Source of the DNA: Synechococcus sp. WH 8101
Lineage (GTDB): Bacteria > Cyanobacteriota > Cyanobacteriia > PCC-6307 > Cyanobiaceae
Reading direction: 5' to 3'
Length of the DNA: 64,000 nt
NCBI RefSeq assembly: GCF_004209775.1
Contig: NZ_CP035914.1
Coordinates: 2,566,293-2,630,292, forward strand
In this document: one piece after another, positions 43,866-51,191 of the stretch
Position numbering within the stretch: position 1 is the first letter of the stretch
Layout of the letters: every line of letters begins with the position of its first letter
Position numbers and translations under genes: made by a program
Notes under the pieces: model-generated
What the model was told of the DNA's origin: nothing
Databases searched by the model: none
The model's input: the letters and a program-made list of their open reading frames with translations, nothing else

Positions 43866-44330
43866 ATGACGACTCCCGTCTGGCAGCGGCTTCTCGGGCT
43901 GCTGGTCTACCTGTTGCCCTGGAGTGATGCGATCCCCTTCGGCGGCCACCTGATGGGCCAGTTCCCCTGGCTGCAATGGCTGACGTTGCCTTCCTTGCCG
44001 CTGGTGCTCCTGGAACGGGGGATCCCCTTCGGCAATCTGCTGGTCTTCTTCCTGCTGTTTCTTGCGGTGGTCCGCAATCCCAACGTTCCCTACTTCATCC
44101 GCTTCAACACCCTGCAGGCCCTGCTGGTGGACATCATCGTGGTGCTGCTGGGCTATGCCTTCGCGATCCTGCTGCAACCTCTGGGGGGCGGTCTGATCCT
44201 GCGCACGTTGTCCAGCACAGTGATGATCGCTGTGCTGGCGGTGGTGATCTTTGCGGTGATCGAATGCGTGCGCGGTCGGGAACCGGATCTGCCCGGATTG
44301 AGCCAGGCGGTGCGGATGCAGCTCTACTGA
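43866..44330 (+). CDS. Tic20-family membrane protein
   Basis: 154 residues, ATG 43866, with four predicted membrane helices. Blocks such as LLVYLLPWSDAIPFG, RNPNVPYFIRFNTLQALLVDI and the closing RGREPDLPGLSQAVRMQLY match the cyanobacterial homologues of chloroplast Tic20/Ycf60. In chloroplasts Tic20 is a channel for protein import; the cyanobacterial function is undefined. Lies between aroE and rpsF on the same strand. Confidence 0.88.
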   Translation: MTTPVWQRLLGLLVYLLPWSDAIPFGGHLMGQFPWLQWLTLPSLPLVLLERGIPFGNLLVFFLLFLAVVRNPNVPYFIRFNTLQALLVDIIVVLLGYAFAILLQPLGGGLILRTLSSTVMIAVLAVVIFAVIECVRGREPDLPGLSQAVRMQLY

Positions 44331-44360
44331 ACGGTCAACCCCCCGGGCGATAAGGTGGTG

Positions 44361-44403
44361 GATCCGTCGCTCACCCTGGTGAGCCTTCAGTCCTCGTCGG
44401 ATC
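44361..44403 (+). promoter_or_regulatory. Candidate structured leader of rpsF
   Basis: Outer arms GATCCG (44361-44366) and CGGATC (44398-44403) enclose an inner hairpin GCTCACC/GGTGAGC (44369-44384). The structure ends seven bases before the rpsF ATG, so an RNA with this fold would cover the ribosome-binding region. It may be an S6 (S6:S18) autoregulatory leader; the identity is inference. Confidence 0.4.
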
Positions 44404-44410
44404 GGATTCC

Positions 44411-44779
44411 ATGACCTTGCAGCCGTATTACGAAACCATGTACATCCTCCGTCCGGATATCCCGGAGGAGGAAGTTGAGTCGCACCTGACCAAATATCGG
44501 GACATCCTTGTGGAAGCGGGTGCCGAGGTGCTCGACAACCAGATGCGCGGCAAACGTCGCCTGGCCTATCCAATCGCCAAGCACAAGGAAGGCATCTACG
44601 TGCAGCTGAGCCACAACGGTGACGGGCAACAGGTGGCCGTGCTGGAAAAAGCGATGCGGCTCAGCGAAGACGTGATCCGTTACCTCACCGTCAAGCAGGA
44701 CGGTCCTCTGCCTGCACCGCGCGTCATGCCCGGCAGCGAAGCCGCTGCTGCTCAGAGCGAAGCCGCCGCCCCGGCCTGA
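44411..44779 (+). CDS. rpsF: 30S ribosomal protein S6
   Basis: 122 residues, ATG 44411. The first 96 or so form the S6 ferredoxin-like fold ([20 protein letters not shown], then [20 protein letters not shown] and [14 protein letters not shown]), followed by a low-complexity Ala/Ser/Glu tail of about 25 residues. S6 binds S18 and 16S rRNA in the platform of the small subunit. rpsR is not adjacent. A palindromic leader structure lies just upstream. Confidence 0.96.
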   Translation: MTLQPYYETMYILRPDIPEEEVESHLTKYRDILVEAGAEVLDNQMRGKRRLAYPIAKHKEGIYVQLSHNGDGQQVAVLEKAMRLSEDVIRYLTVKQDGPLPAPRVMPGSEAAAAQSEAAAPA

Positions 44780-44833
44780 TCCAGTCCCGGACCAGGGATT
44801 GTGCCCGCCGTGGCCTGGCGATAGCGTCCGGCC

Positions 44834-45181
44834 ATGGATGAGCCCTCCCAGTTCCATCAGGCCCCTGCGCCCCTCTGGCTGCAACGCACAACCAGCGACG
44901 ATCAAGCCACAGCGCCATCCCCCAGCTCTGAAGTGATCCAGCTCCGGCAGCGCGTGCGGGAGCTGGAAGCTCAGCTCGACGACTACGAAGCCCTGCTGGC
45001 TGAACTTCCAGAGCTGTTTGAACGCAAGTTCCAGCAACGATTGGAACCGTTGCTGGAACGCTATCGGCTGTTGGCGAGAACCCAGACCCTGCTGCACAGT
45101 TCCACGCCACCCCTGCTCAAGGCGGCGATGCGTTGGCGCCGCCGCACCCCGGATGCCGCCTCACAACAGGACGCAGCCTGA
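44834..45181 (+). CDS. Conserved-looking coiled-coil protein of unknown function
   Basis: 115 residues, ATG 44834. A proline-rich N-terminus (to about 30) precedes a heptad-rich coiled coil (about 33-80, EVIQLRQRVRELEAQLDDYE) and a basic C-terminal tail. No family name recognised. It follows rpsF by 54 bp and is convergent with argG, seven bases from its end. It lacks a signal peptide and membrane segment, so it is probably cytoplasmic. Confidence 0.75.
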   Translation: MDEPSQFHQAPAPLWLQRTTSDDQATAPSPSSEVIQLRQRVRELEAQLDDYEALLAELPELFERKFQQRLEPLLERYRLLARTQTLLHSSTPPLLKAAMRWRRRTPDAASQQDAA

Positions 45182-45188
45182 ACGCCGA

Positions 45189-46394
45189 TCAACGCCGACG
45201 CGCTGCGGCCCAGAGCCGGATCGGCAGGCCCCACACGTAGATAAACCCCTCGGCAGCACGGTGGTCGAACTGGTCTTCGCTGCCGTAAGACGCCATCGCC
45301 GGTACGTAGAGGCTGCTGGTTGAGGAGGCACGACCGGTGACCATGGCCGAGCCCTTGTGCAGTCGCAGCCGCACCACTCCGTGCACATGCTCCTGGGTGC
45401 GATCCATGAAGCCATCCAGCGCTTCCTTCAGCGGTCCGAACCAGAGCCCCTGATACACCAGATCGGCCCACTGCATTTCCAGCTGGCGCTTGGTGCGCAA
45501 CACATCCGCCGCCAGGGTGAGGCTTTCCAGCTCCTGATGGGCCTGGATCAACAACAACAGCCCCGGGGTCTCATAGATCTCGCGACTCTTGATCCCCACG
45601 ACCCGGTTCTCAATCATGTCGAGACGGCCGATGCCGTGAAGGCCGGCAAGGCGATTCGCCTCCCGGATCAGCGCCACTGGATCGAGACGCTGGCCATTGA
45701 TGGCCACTGGGTTGCCGGCCTCAAAACTGATCTCAATCTCCTCAGCGGCATCGGGGGTCTCGGCCACCGGACGCGTCATCGCGAACACCTCCTCCGGAGG
45801 TGCCACCATCGGATCCTCAAGGGGACCGGCCTCAACGCTGCGGCCCAGCAAATTGAGATCGATCGAGTAGGGCGACTTTTTGCTGACCGGTGCCGGGATG
45901 CCACAGCGCTCGCCATAGGCGATCGTTTCTTCACGACTCATGCCCCACTCACGCGCCGGAGTCAGCACTTTGAGGTCTGGAGCCAGGGCGGCGATCGCCA
46001 CATCAAACCGCACCTGATCGTTGCCCTTCCCGGTGCAGCCATGGGCCACCGCATCGGCACCCACCTCCCGAGCCACCTCCACCAACCGGCGGGCGATCAA
46101 GGGACGGGCCAGGGCGGTGGAGAGGGGATAGCGCCCCTCATAAAGCGCATTGGCACGGATGGCCGGAAACGCGAACTCCCGGATGAAGGGATCGACCAGA
46201 TCGCCCACCAGCGACTGACTGGCCCCGGCCTCCAGCGCTTTGATCCGGATGGGCTCTAGTTCATCCCCCTGTCCGAGATCGGCAGCGAAGGTGATCACCT
46301 CCTCGACGCCCCACTCCTGTTTCAGGTAGGGAATGCAAACGCTGGTATCCACCCCACCCGAATAGGCGAGCACCACCTTCTTCGCGCGCCCCAT
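45189..46394 (-). CDS. argG: Argininosuccinate synthase
   Basis: 401 residues from ATG 46394; an in-frame TTG just before is not needed. Joins citrulline and aspartate with ATP in arginine synthesis. Signatures are [18 protein letters not shown] (ATP PP-loop, about 7-24), [16 protein letters not shown] and [20 protein letters not shown]. Length is typical. Its ATG overlaps the TGA of the upstream small membrane-protein gene (ATGA arrangement), so the two are translationally coupled. Confidence 0.97.
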   Translation of the reverse strand: MGRAKKVVLAYSGGVDTSVCIPYLKQEWGVEEVITFAADLGQGDELEPIRIKALEAGASQSLVGDLVDPFIREFAFPAIRANALYEGRYPLSTALARPLIARRLVEVAREVGADAVAHGCTGKGNDQVRFDVAIAALAPDLKVLTPAREWGMSREETIAYGERCGIPAPVSKKSPYSIDLNLLGRSVEAGPLEDPMVAPPEEVFAMTRPVAETPDAAEEIEISFEAGNPVAINGQRLDPVALIREANRLAGLHGIGRLDMIENRVVGIKSREIYETPGLLLLIQAHQELESLTLAADVLRTKRQLEMQWADLVYQGLWFGPLKEALDGFMDRTQEHVHGVVRLRLHKGSAMVTGRASSTSSLYVPAMASYGSEDQFDHRAAEGFIYVWGLPIRLWAAARRR

Positions 46395-46618
46395 CAACTG
46401 GACTCCAGATCACGATCGTCTGATTCTCCATCCCAGCCGATCCGGGCCAGCAGCAGCCAGACCGCCAGCACAAGGGCAGGGCCGAACACGAGCACCGGCA
46501 CCGTGAGCCAGCCGATCGCCACAGGGCCGGGATGGGTCGCACCCCAGACCCGCAGTGCAAGGCTGATCAGCAGCGCCAGCAGCCACACGGCGCCGAGACG
46601 CATCCATTCATCGATCAC
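46394..46618 (-). CDS. Small two-helix membrane protein upstream of argG
   Basis: 74 residues, ATG 46618. Two hydrophobic stretches (about 9-25 and 38-60) are separated by a short [10 protein letters not shown] loop, and an acidic tail [12 protein letters not shown] follows. No family name recognised. Its stop overlaps the argG start by three bases, so it is the first gene of an argG unit. Divergent from the DUF3134 gene with a 61-bp gap. Confidence 0.75.
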   Translation of the reverse strand: MIDEWMRLGAVWLLALLISLALRVWGATHPGPVAIGWLTVPVLVFGPALVLAVWLLLARIGWDGESDDRDLESS

Positions 46619-46679
46619 GGGAGGCTGGGAAGCGGTCTTCTATGATGGTGGATTGGACTGATTGGACTTGTCCTCCGCG

Positions 46680-46934
46680 ATGAGCAGTGCCCTCGACAGC
46701 ATCAACCCGGCCCTCACCCGTTACGGGCGCCGGGAGCCGGCGCCGGTGCTGCCGCTGCGGGAAGAGCCCGATCTGCTGAGCTGGCTGGAGACCAGTGGCC
46801 GTCTTGTGGAAGATGAGGAATCAACCTCACCGGAAGTGAGCACGGTGGAAGAGGAAGAGCTCTCGGCACTGATGGGCGAAAAGGAGGACTACAACGCCGC
46901 CGACGAGCAGAACGAAGAGAACTGGGAAGACTGA
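46680..46934 (+). CDS. DUF3134 family protein
   Basis: 84 residues from ATG 46680 (an in-frame TTG at 46662 is rejected). The block NPALTRYGRREPAPVLPL followed by PDLLSWLETSGRL is characteristic of the small cyanobacterial DUF3134 family, which has no known function. The C-terminal half is highly acidic (EEEELSALMGEKEDYN, ending NWED), suggesting a disordered or interacting tail. mraY follows after 54 bp. Confidence 0.85.
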   Translation: MSSALDSINPALTRYGRREPAPVLPLREEPDLLSWLETSGRLVEDEESTSPEVSTVEEEELSALMGEKEDYNAADEQNEENWED

Positions 46935-46988
46935 ATCCCGGACGTCTGGGTCGCCCTATCCTCGGCCCGTCTCTGCGCCCTGCCTGCC

Positions 46989-48104
46989 GTGAGCGACCTT
47001 TCGGCGCCATCGCCATCGGCGAATCGCTCCAACCAGGTGGTGGGCCGCATCAGTGCCTTGGTGCTGGCGGTTGTGATCGTTGTTGCAGCCTTCGCCGCGG
47101 ATCGCTGGATCCCCAACAGCCTGTTGAGTGTGCCCTTGGTGGTGGCGACCCTGATCGCCACCGTCACCACCGCCTGGGGTGTACCCAGGTTGCGTGCTTT
47201 GAAAATGGGCCAGGTGATCCGGGAGGACGGGCCCCAGGCCCACCTGCGCAAGGGGGGCACGCCCACGATGGGTGGCCTGCTCGTGGTGCCGGTGGGCGTG
47301 ATCATCGGCTCCCTCAGCGCCGTGGGGCAAGACAATGCCAACCGCCTGCTCGCTGTTGCGGCCGTGACCCTGGCTTACATGGTGATTGGCGGCATCGATG
47401 ACTGGCGCAGCCTCACCCGAAAGACCAACAAGGGGCTGACGGCACGGGGAAAACTGCTCCTCCAAGCTCTCATCGCGGCACTGTTCCTGGCGGTCGCCGC
47501 CTGGCAGGGCTGGATCAGCAGCAGCATCGCCCTGCCTTGGAACCTCGCCCTGCCCCTGGCCTGGCTGATCTGGCCCCTGGCCCTGTTTGTGTTCCTGGCG
47601 GAGAGCAATGCCACGAACCTCACCGATGGTCTCGATGGTCTGGCCTCCGGCTGCGGTGCTCTTGTGTTCACAGGCCTGGCCCTGCAGCTGATGCTGCGAG
47701 GCAACAGCGGTGATCCGGCCCTGGCTGGCTTCTGCATGGCGATGGCAGGAGCCTGGCTCGGCTTTCTGGCCCACAACCGCAATCCAGCCCGCCTGTTCAT
47801 GGGTGACACCGGATCGCTGGCGATGGGAGCCTGTCTCAGCGCCGTGGCACTCCTCAGCAACAGCCTCTGGCCTCTGCTGCTGATGGGGGGCGTGTTCCTG
47901 GCGGAATCGCTGTCGGTGATTCTCCAGGTGTGGGTGTTCAAAGCCACCAAAGGAGCCGATGGGGTAGGCAGACGCCTGTTCCGGATGGCCCCCCTGCACC
48001 ATCACTTTGAGCTCAGCGGTTGGAGCGAACAAACTGTGGTGCGCCGCTTCTGGCTGATCACTGCCGCTCTGGTGCTGATCGGTCTGGCTCTTCGCCCCAC
48101 CTGA
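46989..48104 (+). CDS. mraY: Phospho-N-acetylmuramoyl-pentapeptide transferase
   Basis: 371 residues, GTG 46989. Transfers phospho-MurNAc-pentapeptide to undecaprenyl phosphate, forming lipid I at the inner membrane. About ten helices, with catalytic motifs [17 protein letters not shown] (Asp-Asp), [15 protein letters not shown] and [13 protein letters not shown], plus the C-terminal [13 protein letters not shown]. All intact. An 82-residue gene follows after 10 bp. Confidence 0.96.
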   Translation: MSDLSAPSPSANRSNQVVGRISALVLAVVIVVAAFAADRWIPNSLLSVPLVVATLIATVTTAWGVPRLRALKMGQVIREDGPQAHLRKGGTPTMGGLLVVPVGVIIGSLSAVGQDNANRLLAVAAVTLAYMVIGGIDDWRSLTRKTNKGLTARGKLLLQALIAALFLAVAAWQGWISSSIALPWNLALPLAWLIWPLALFVFLAESNATNLTDGLDGLASGCGALVFTGLALQLMLRGNSGDPALAGFCMAMAGAWLGFLAHNRNPARLFMGDTGSLAMGACLSAVALLSNSLWPLLLMGGVFLAESLSVILQVWVFKATKGADGVGRRLFRMAPLHHHFELSGWSEQTVVRRFWLITAALVLIGLALRPT

Positions 48105-48114
48105 CTGCACCACC

Positions 48115-48363
48115 ATGCACTACTTCACCTGGAAGGAAGCCGGTCTGACCAGTGACTGCGCCAGTCTGGAAGCGATGGCGGCACGGTTTGAAGAGGCGGC
48201 CAGCCTGATGCGACGGATGGCTGCCGAGGGCTTCAGCCTCGAGCATCAACACGGTCAACCGCGCATCACCCATGGCGATCCGGAGGTTTTCGCCGCTTGG
48301 GGTTTCATCAACGAAGCCTCGCCTGAACGGCAACTCACCCTGATCAACGATCTCGACCCATGA
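48115..48363 (+). CDS. Small conserved-looking protein of unknown function
   Basis: 82 residues, ATG 48115. Begins MHYFTWKEAGLTSDCASL, has a helical middle (EAMAARFEEAASLMRRMAAEG), then a short basic/acidic segment QPRITHGDPEVFAAWGF. No signal or membrane segment. No name recognised. Placed 10 bp after mraY and 10 bp before the antiporter gene, which implies one transcript. Confidence 0.75.
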   Translation: MHYFTWKEAGLTSDCASLEAMAARFEEAASLMRRMAAEGFSLEHQHGQPRITHGDPEVFAAWGFINEASPERQLTLINDLDP

Positions 48364-48373
48364 CCCGGGGCTG

Positions 48374-49531
48374 ATGCACCGCACCCTGCGCGACACCGCG
48401 ACACTCCTACGCCATCACGGCCTGACGCGGTGGTCGCTGCTGCTGCTGCCAGCACTCACCCTGGTGCTGACCGCTCCTCTGCAGCCGGAAGGTGCCGGGA
48501 TGGAAGCGGTGCGCTTTCTCGGCTTCGGTGTGGCCCTGGTGCCACTGGCCCGGATGATTTCGATCCTGGTGGATGAGCTGAGTGAGCACCTGGGTGACCG
48601 CTATAGCGGTGTGGTGAGCGTGGGCCTCAGCAACCTGGTGGAGCTGGTGATCTCGATCACCGCCCTGGGCAGCGGTCTCTACAGCCTGGTGGTGGTGTCG
48701 GTGGCCGGCGCCGTGATCACCAATTGCCTGCTGGTGCTGGGAGTCAGCACCATCTGGGCCGGTCGTCGCCAGAAAAAGGTGAAGATCAGGCCACACAGCA
48801 CCAATCTGCAGGCGCGCCAACTGTTGCTCAGCCTGCTGTTCCTTGCGGTGCCCACCGTCTTCGGCATCGGTGAAGGCATCCAACCGATGTCGGGCACCAA
48901 CGCCCTCGATCGCTTTGCCGTCTATTCCCTGATCGTGGCGCTGCTGATCCTGGGCTACTACCTGCTGTCCTTCCTGCTCCAGCTCGGCACCCATCGCACC
49001 TTCTTCAATGCTGAGGCGGATGACATCCTGCAAGCGGATGGCGTCGAAGCAGCCGAGAACGATCGGCGCCATCTGCCCCGTCTGCCCGCGATCCTCGCGG
49101 CCATGGCCGTGGTGAGTGTGCTGGTGGTGCTGGTTTCCGAGCCCCTGGTGGATGCCCTGGAAACCCTGGTGCAGGGGAGCCATCTCAGCGAATTGTTCAT
49201 CGGTCTGTTTCTGCTGCCCTTGTTCGGCTGCACCGCCGAAGGCGTGATCGCCATCAGCGCCGCCTCCCGCGGCCGCATGGATCTGGCTGTGACCAGCACC
49301 CTGGAATCCAGCGGCCAGTTGCTGATGTTCGTGCTGCCGGTGCTGGTGTTGCTGGGATGGCCGATGGGTCGCTTCCTGCACCTGAGCATCCCCCTGGTCG
49401 CTCTGGGTTGCACCACCATTACGGTGTTGGCCGTGCATTGGATTACTGAAAACAACGAACTCGACTGGTATGAAGGAGTCCAGCTTGTTGCTCTCTACGG
49501 AGTGATGGGGCTTGGGTCGTTGTTGCTCTGA
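48374..49531 (+). CDS. Ca2+/H+ antiporter (CAX family)
   Basis: 385 residues, ATG 48374. Eleven or so membrane segments in the two-fold repeat of cation/H+ exchangers. The repeated acidic motifs are SNLVELVISITALGSG (first alpha repeat) and FGCTAEGVIAISAASRG (second). An acidic cytosolic loop lies between (about 215-240, EADDILQADGVEAAEN). Exports calcium, possibly other divalents, in exchange for protons. Length is usual. Belongs to the mraY downstream transcript by spacing. Confidence 0.9.
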   Translation: MHRTLRDTATLLRHHGLTRWSLLLLPALTLVLTAPLQPEGAGMEAVRFLGFGVALVPLARMISILVDELSEHLGDRYSGVVSVGLSNLVELVISITALGSGLYSLVVVSVAGAVITNCLLVLGVSTIWAGRRQKKVKIRPHSTNLQARQLLLSLLFLAVPTVFGIGEGIQPMSGTNALDRFAVYSLIVALLILGYYLLSFLLQLGTHRTFFNAEADDILQADGVEAAENDRRHLPRLPAILAAMAVVSVLVVLVSEPLVDALETLVQGSHLSELFIGLFLLPLFGCTAEGVIAISAASRGRMDLAVTSTLESSGQLLMFVLPVLVLLGWPMGRFLHLSIPLVALGCTTITVLAVHWITENNELDWYEGVQLVALYGVMGLGSLLL

Positions 49532-49536
49532 GGATC

Positions 49537-49830
49537 ATGCTCGAACTGGAACTGGCGTCGCTGCTTGGAATCTCAGCCCCCGTCGTGGCGGGTGTGGGCG
49601 CACTGGTGCTGATCCGCCGCTGGCGACAGCGCCGGAACTCACCCCGCACAAGCCCGCTGACACCACTACCGGCAGCGCTGCAGAACCAGGCCACCACCCT
49701 GCCGAAAGGACAGGAACGCTGGCTCTGGATCCTGAGGCTGCTGCGCAGAATCCCCGGCTACGTTGGATCCCGCCTGCAACAGCTGGTCGAAACCCTGATC
49801 ACCCCCTCAGCCTTCATGGCCTGGTCCTGA
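49537..49830 (+). CDS. Small basic protein with N-terminal hydrophobic segment
   Basis: 97 residues, ATG 49537, five bases after the antiporter stop. One hydrophobic segment (about 8-26) then a strongly basic region (RRWRQRRNSPR) and an amphipathic C-terminal helix. No family recognised. Tight spacing suggests it belongs to the antiporter operon. The 3' end overlaps the convergent 54-residue gene by 17 bases. Could be a chance frame. Confidence 0.45.
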   Translation: MLELELASLLGISAPVVAGVGALVLIRRWRQRRNSPRTSPLTPLPAALQNQATTLPKGQERWLWILRLLRRIPGYVGSRLQQLVETLITPSAFMAWS

Positions 49831-49978
49831 GGGCCCCCACGATCCACACGATCACAAAGGCCAGGGAAGACACACCCAGATAAATCAGGGCCCACTTCTG
49901 CAAGCTGGCAATCTCCCAACCGAAGAGCAGTCCATCCGCCGCATCCCCGGCCGTGGATAAGGCAAGAACGAAGGGCAT
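49814..49978 (-). CDS. Single-pass membrane microprotein, 54 residues
   Basis: ATG 49978 to TGA at 49814-49816. Sequence order: a polar N-terminus (MPFVLALSTAGDAADG), LLFGWEIASLQKW, then a strong transmembrane helix (ALIYLGVSSLAFVIVWIVGA) and a basic LRTRP end. The composition is what a thylakoid or plasma-membrane small subunit looks like. No family is recognised. Convergent with the preceding small gene and divergent from purT. Confidence 0.6.
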   Translation of the reverse strand: MPFVLALSTAGDAADGLLFGWEIASLQKWALIYLGVSSLAFVIVWIVGALRTRP

Positions 49979-50024
49979 AGCCGGCAGAGCGCGAAGATCA
50001 CCCCATGCTGCCCTGCCCCCAACG

Positions 50025-51191
50025 ATGACCCTGTTTCCGAAAACGGTGCTGCTGCTGGGCAGCGGCGAACTGGGAAAAGAGATGGCAATTGCAGCCCAGC
50101 GGCTGGGCTGTCGGGTGATCGCCTGCGACCGCTACGCCGAGGCACCGGCCATGCAGGTGGCCGATCAAGCGGAGGTGTTCACCATGACCGACGCAGAAGC
50201 TTTGCAGGCCGTGGTGCGACGACACCAGCCCGATGTGGTGATCCCGGAAATCGAAGCCCTGGCGGTGGATGCGCTCGCCGCTGTGGAATCCGAAGGGATC
50301 CGGGTCATCCCCACAGCCCGGGCCACGGCCGTGACCATGAATCGCGACCGGATTCGGGACCTGGCCGCCGGCAGCCTCGGCCTGCGCACAGCCCGCTTTG
50401 CCTATGCCTCCAGCCTGAAAGAGCTGCAAGAGGTTGCAGCACCTCTCGGCTGGCCTGTGGTGGTGAAGCCGGTGATGAGCTCCTCCGGCAAAGGGCAGAG
50501 CGTGGTGCAGGCTGCGTCCGACCTCGCCGCAGCCTGGCAGACGGCCGTGTCCGGAGCCCGCGGCAGTGGTGACCGGGTGATCGTGGAGGAATTCCTGCGC
50601 TTTGATCTGGAAATCACCCTGCTCACCATCCGCCAACTGGATGGCACCACCCTGTTCTGCCCACCGATCGGTCATGAACAGAGCGGCGGTGACTATCAGT
50701 GCAGCTGGCAACCCGCAGCCCTCTCCAACGCACAACTGGAGCAGGCCCAGGCCATGGCCCGGGCCGTCACCGACAATCTCGGGGGCGCCGGATTGTTCGG
50801 TGTGGAATTCTTCCTTTGTGGCGACGAGGTGATCTTCTCGGAGCTGTCACCCCGACCCCATGACACCGGACTGGTCACCCTGATCAGTCAGAACCTGAGC
50901 GAATTCGACCTGCACCTCCGGGCCGTGCTCGGCCTGCCGATCCCGGCGATCCGCTGCCGCCAACCCTCCGCCAGCCGGGTGATCCTGGCCGAGCAACATC
51001 TGAGCACCGTGCGGTTTTCCGGCCTGCACGCTGCCCTCCAGCTCGAGGACACCGAGGTGTTGCTGTTCGGAAAGCCCAGTGCAAGGCCGGGCCGGCGCAT
51101 GGGTGTGGCCCTGGCGCAGGGTCACGATCTGGACACGGCCCGCCGCCGAGCCGATCAGGCCGCCGCTTGCATCCAGGTGCTGGAGACCTAA
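50025..51191 (+). CDS. purT: Formate-dependent phosphoribosylglycinamide formyltransferase
   Basis: 388 residues from ATG 50025; upstream in-frame codons overlap the convergent-side microprotein gene and are not conserved in character. Uses ATP and formate to formylate GAR in purine synthesis. Domains: Rossmann pre-ATP-grasp (VLLLGSGELGKEMAIAAQRLG, cut here), ATP-grasp (VVKPVMSSSGKGQSVV and GGAGLFGVEFFLCGDEV) and C-terminal domain. Length is normal. The stop overlaps the sps stop by two bases. PurU elsewhere in this window produces the formate it needs. Confidence 0.95.
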   Translation: MTLFPKTVLLLGSGELGKEMAIAAQRLGCRVIACDRYAEAPAMQVADQAEVFTMTDAEALQAVVRRHQPDVVIPEIEALAVDALAAVESEGIRVIPTARATAVTMNRDRIRDLAAGSLGLRTARFAYASSLKELQEVAAPLGWPVVVKPVMSSSGKGQSVVQAASDLAAAWQTAVSGARGSGDRVIVEEFLRFDLEITLLTIRQLDGTTLFCPPIGHEQSGGDYQCSWQPAALSNAQLEQAQAMARAVTDNLGGAGLFGVEFFLCGDEVIFSELSPRPHDTGLVTLISQNLSEFDLHLRAVLGLPIPAIRCRQPSASRVILAEQHLSTVRFSGLHAALQLEDTEVLLFGKPSARPGRRMGVALAQGHDLDTARRRADQAAACIQVLET

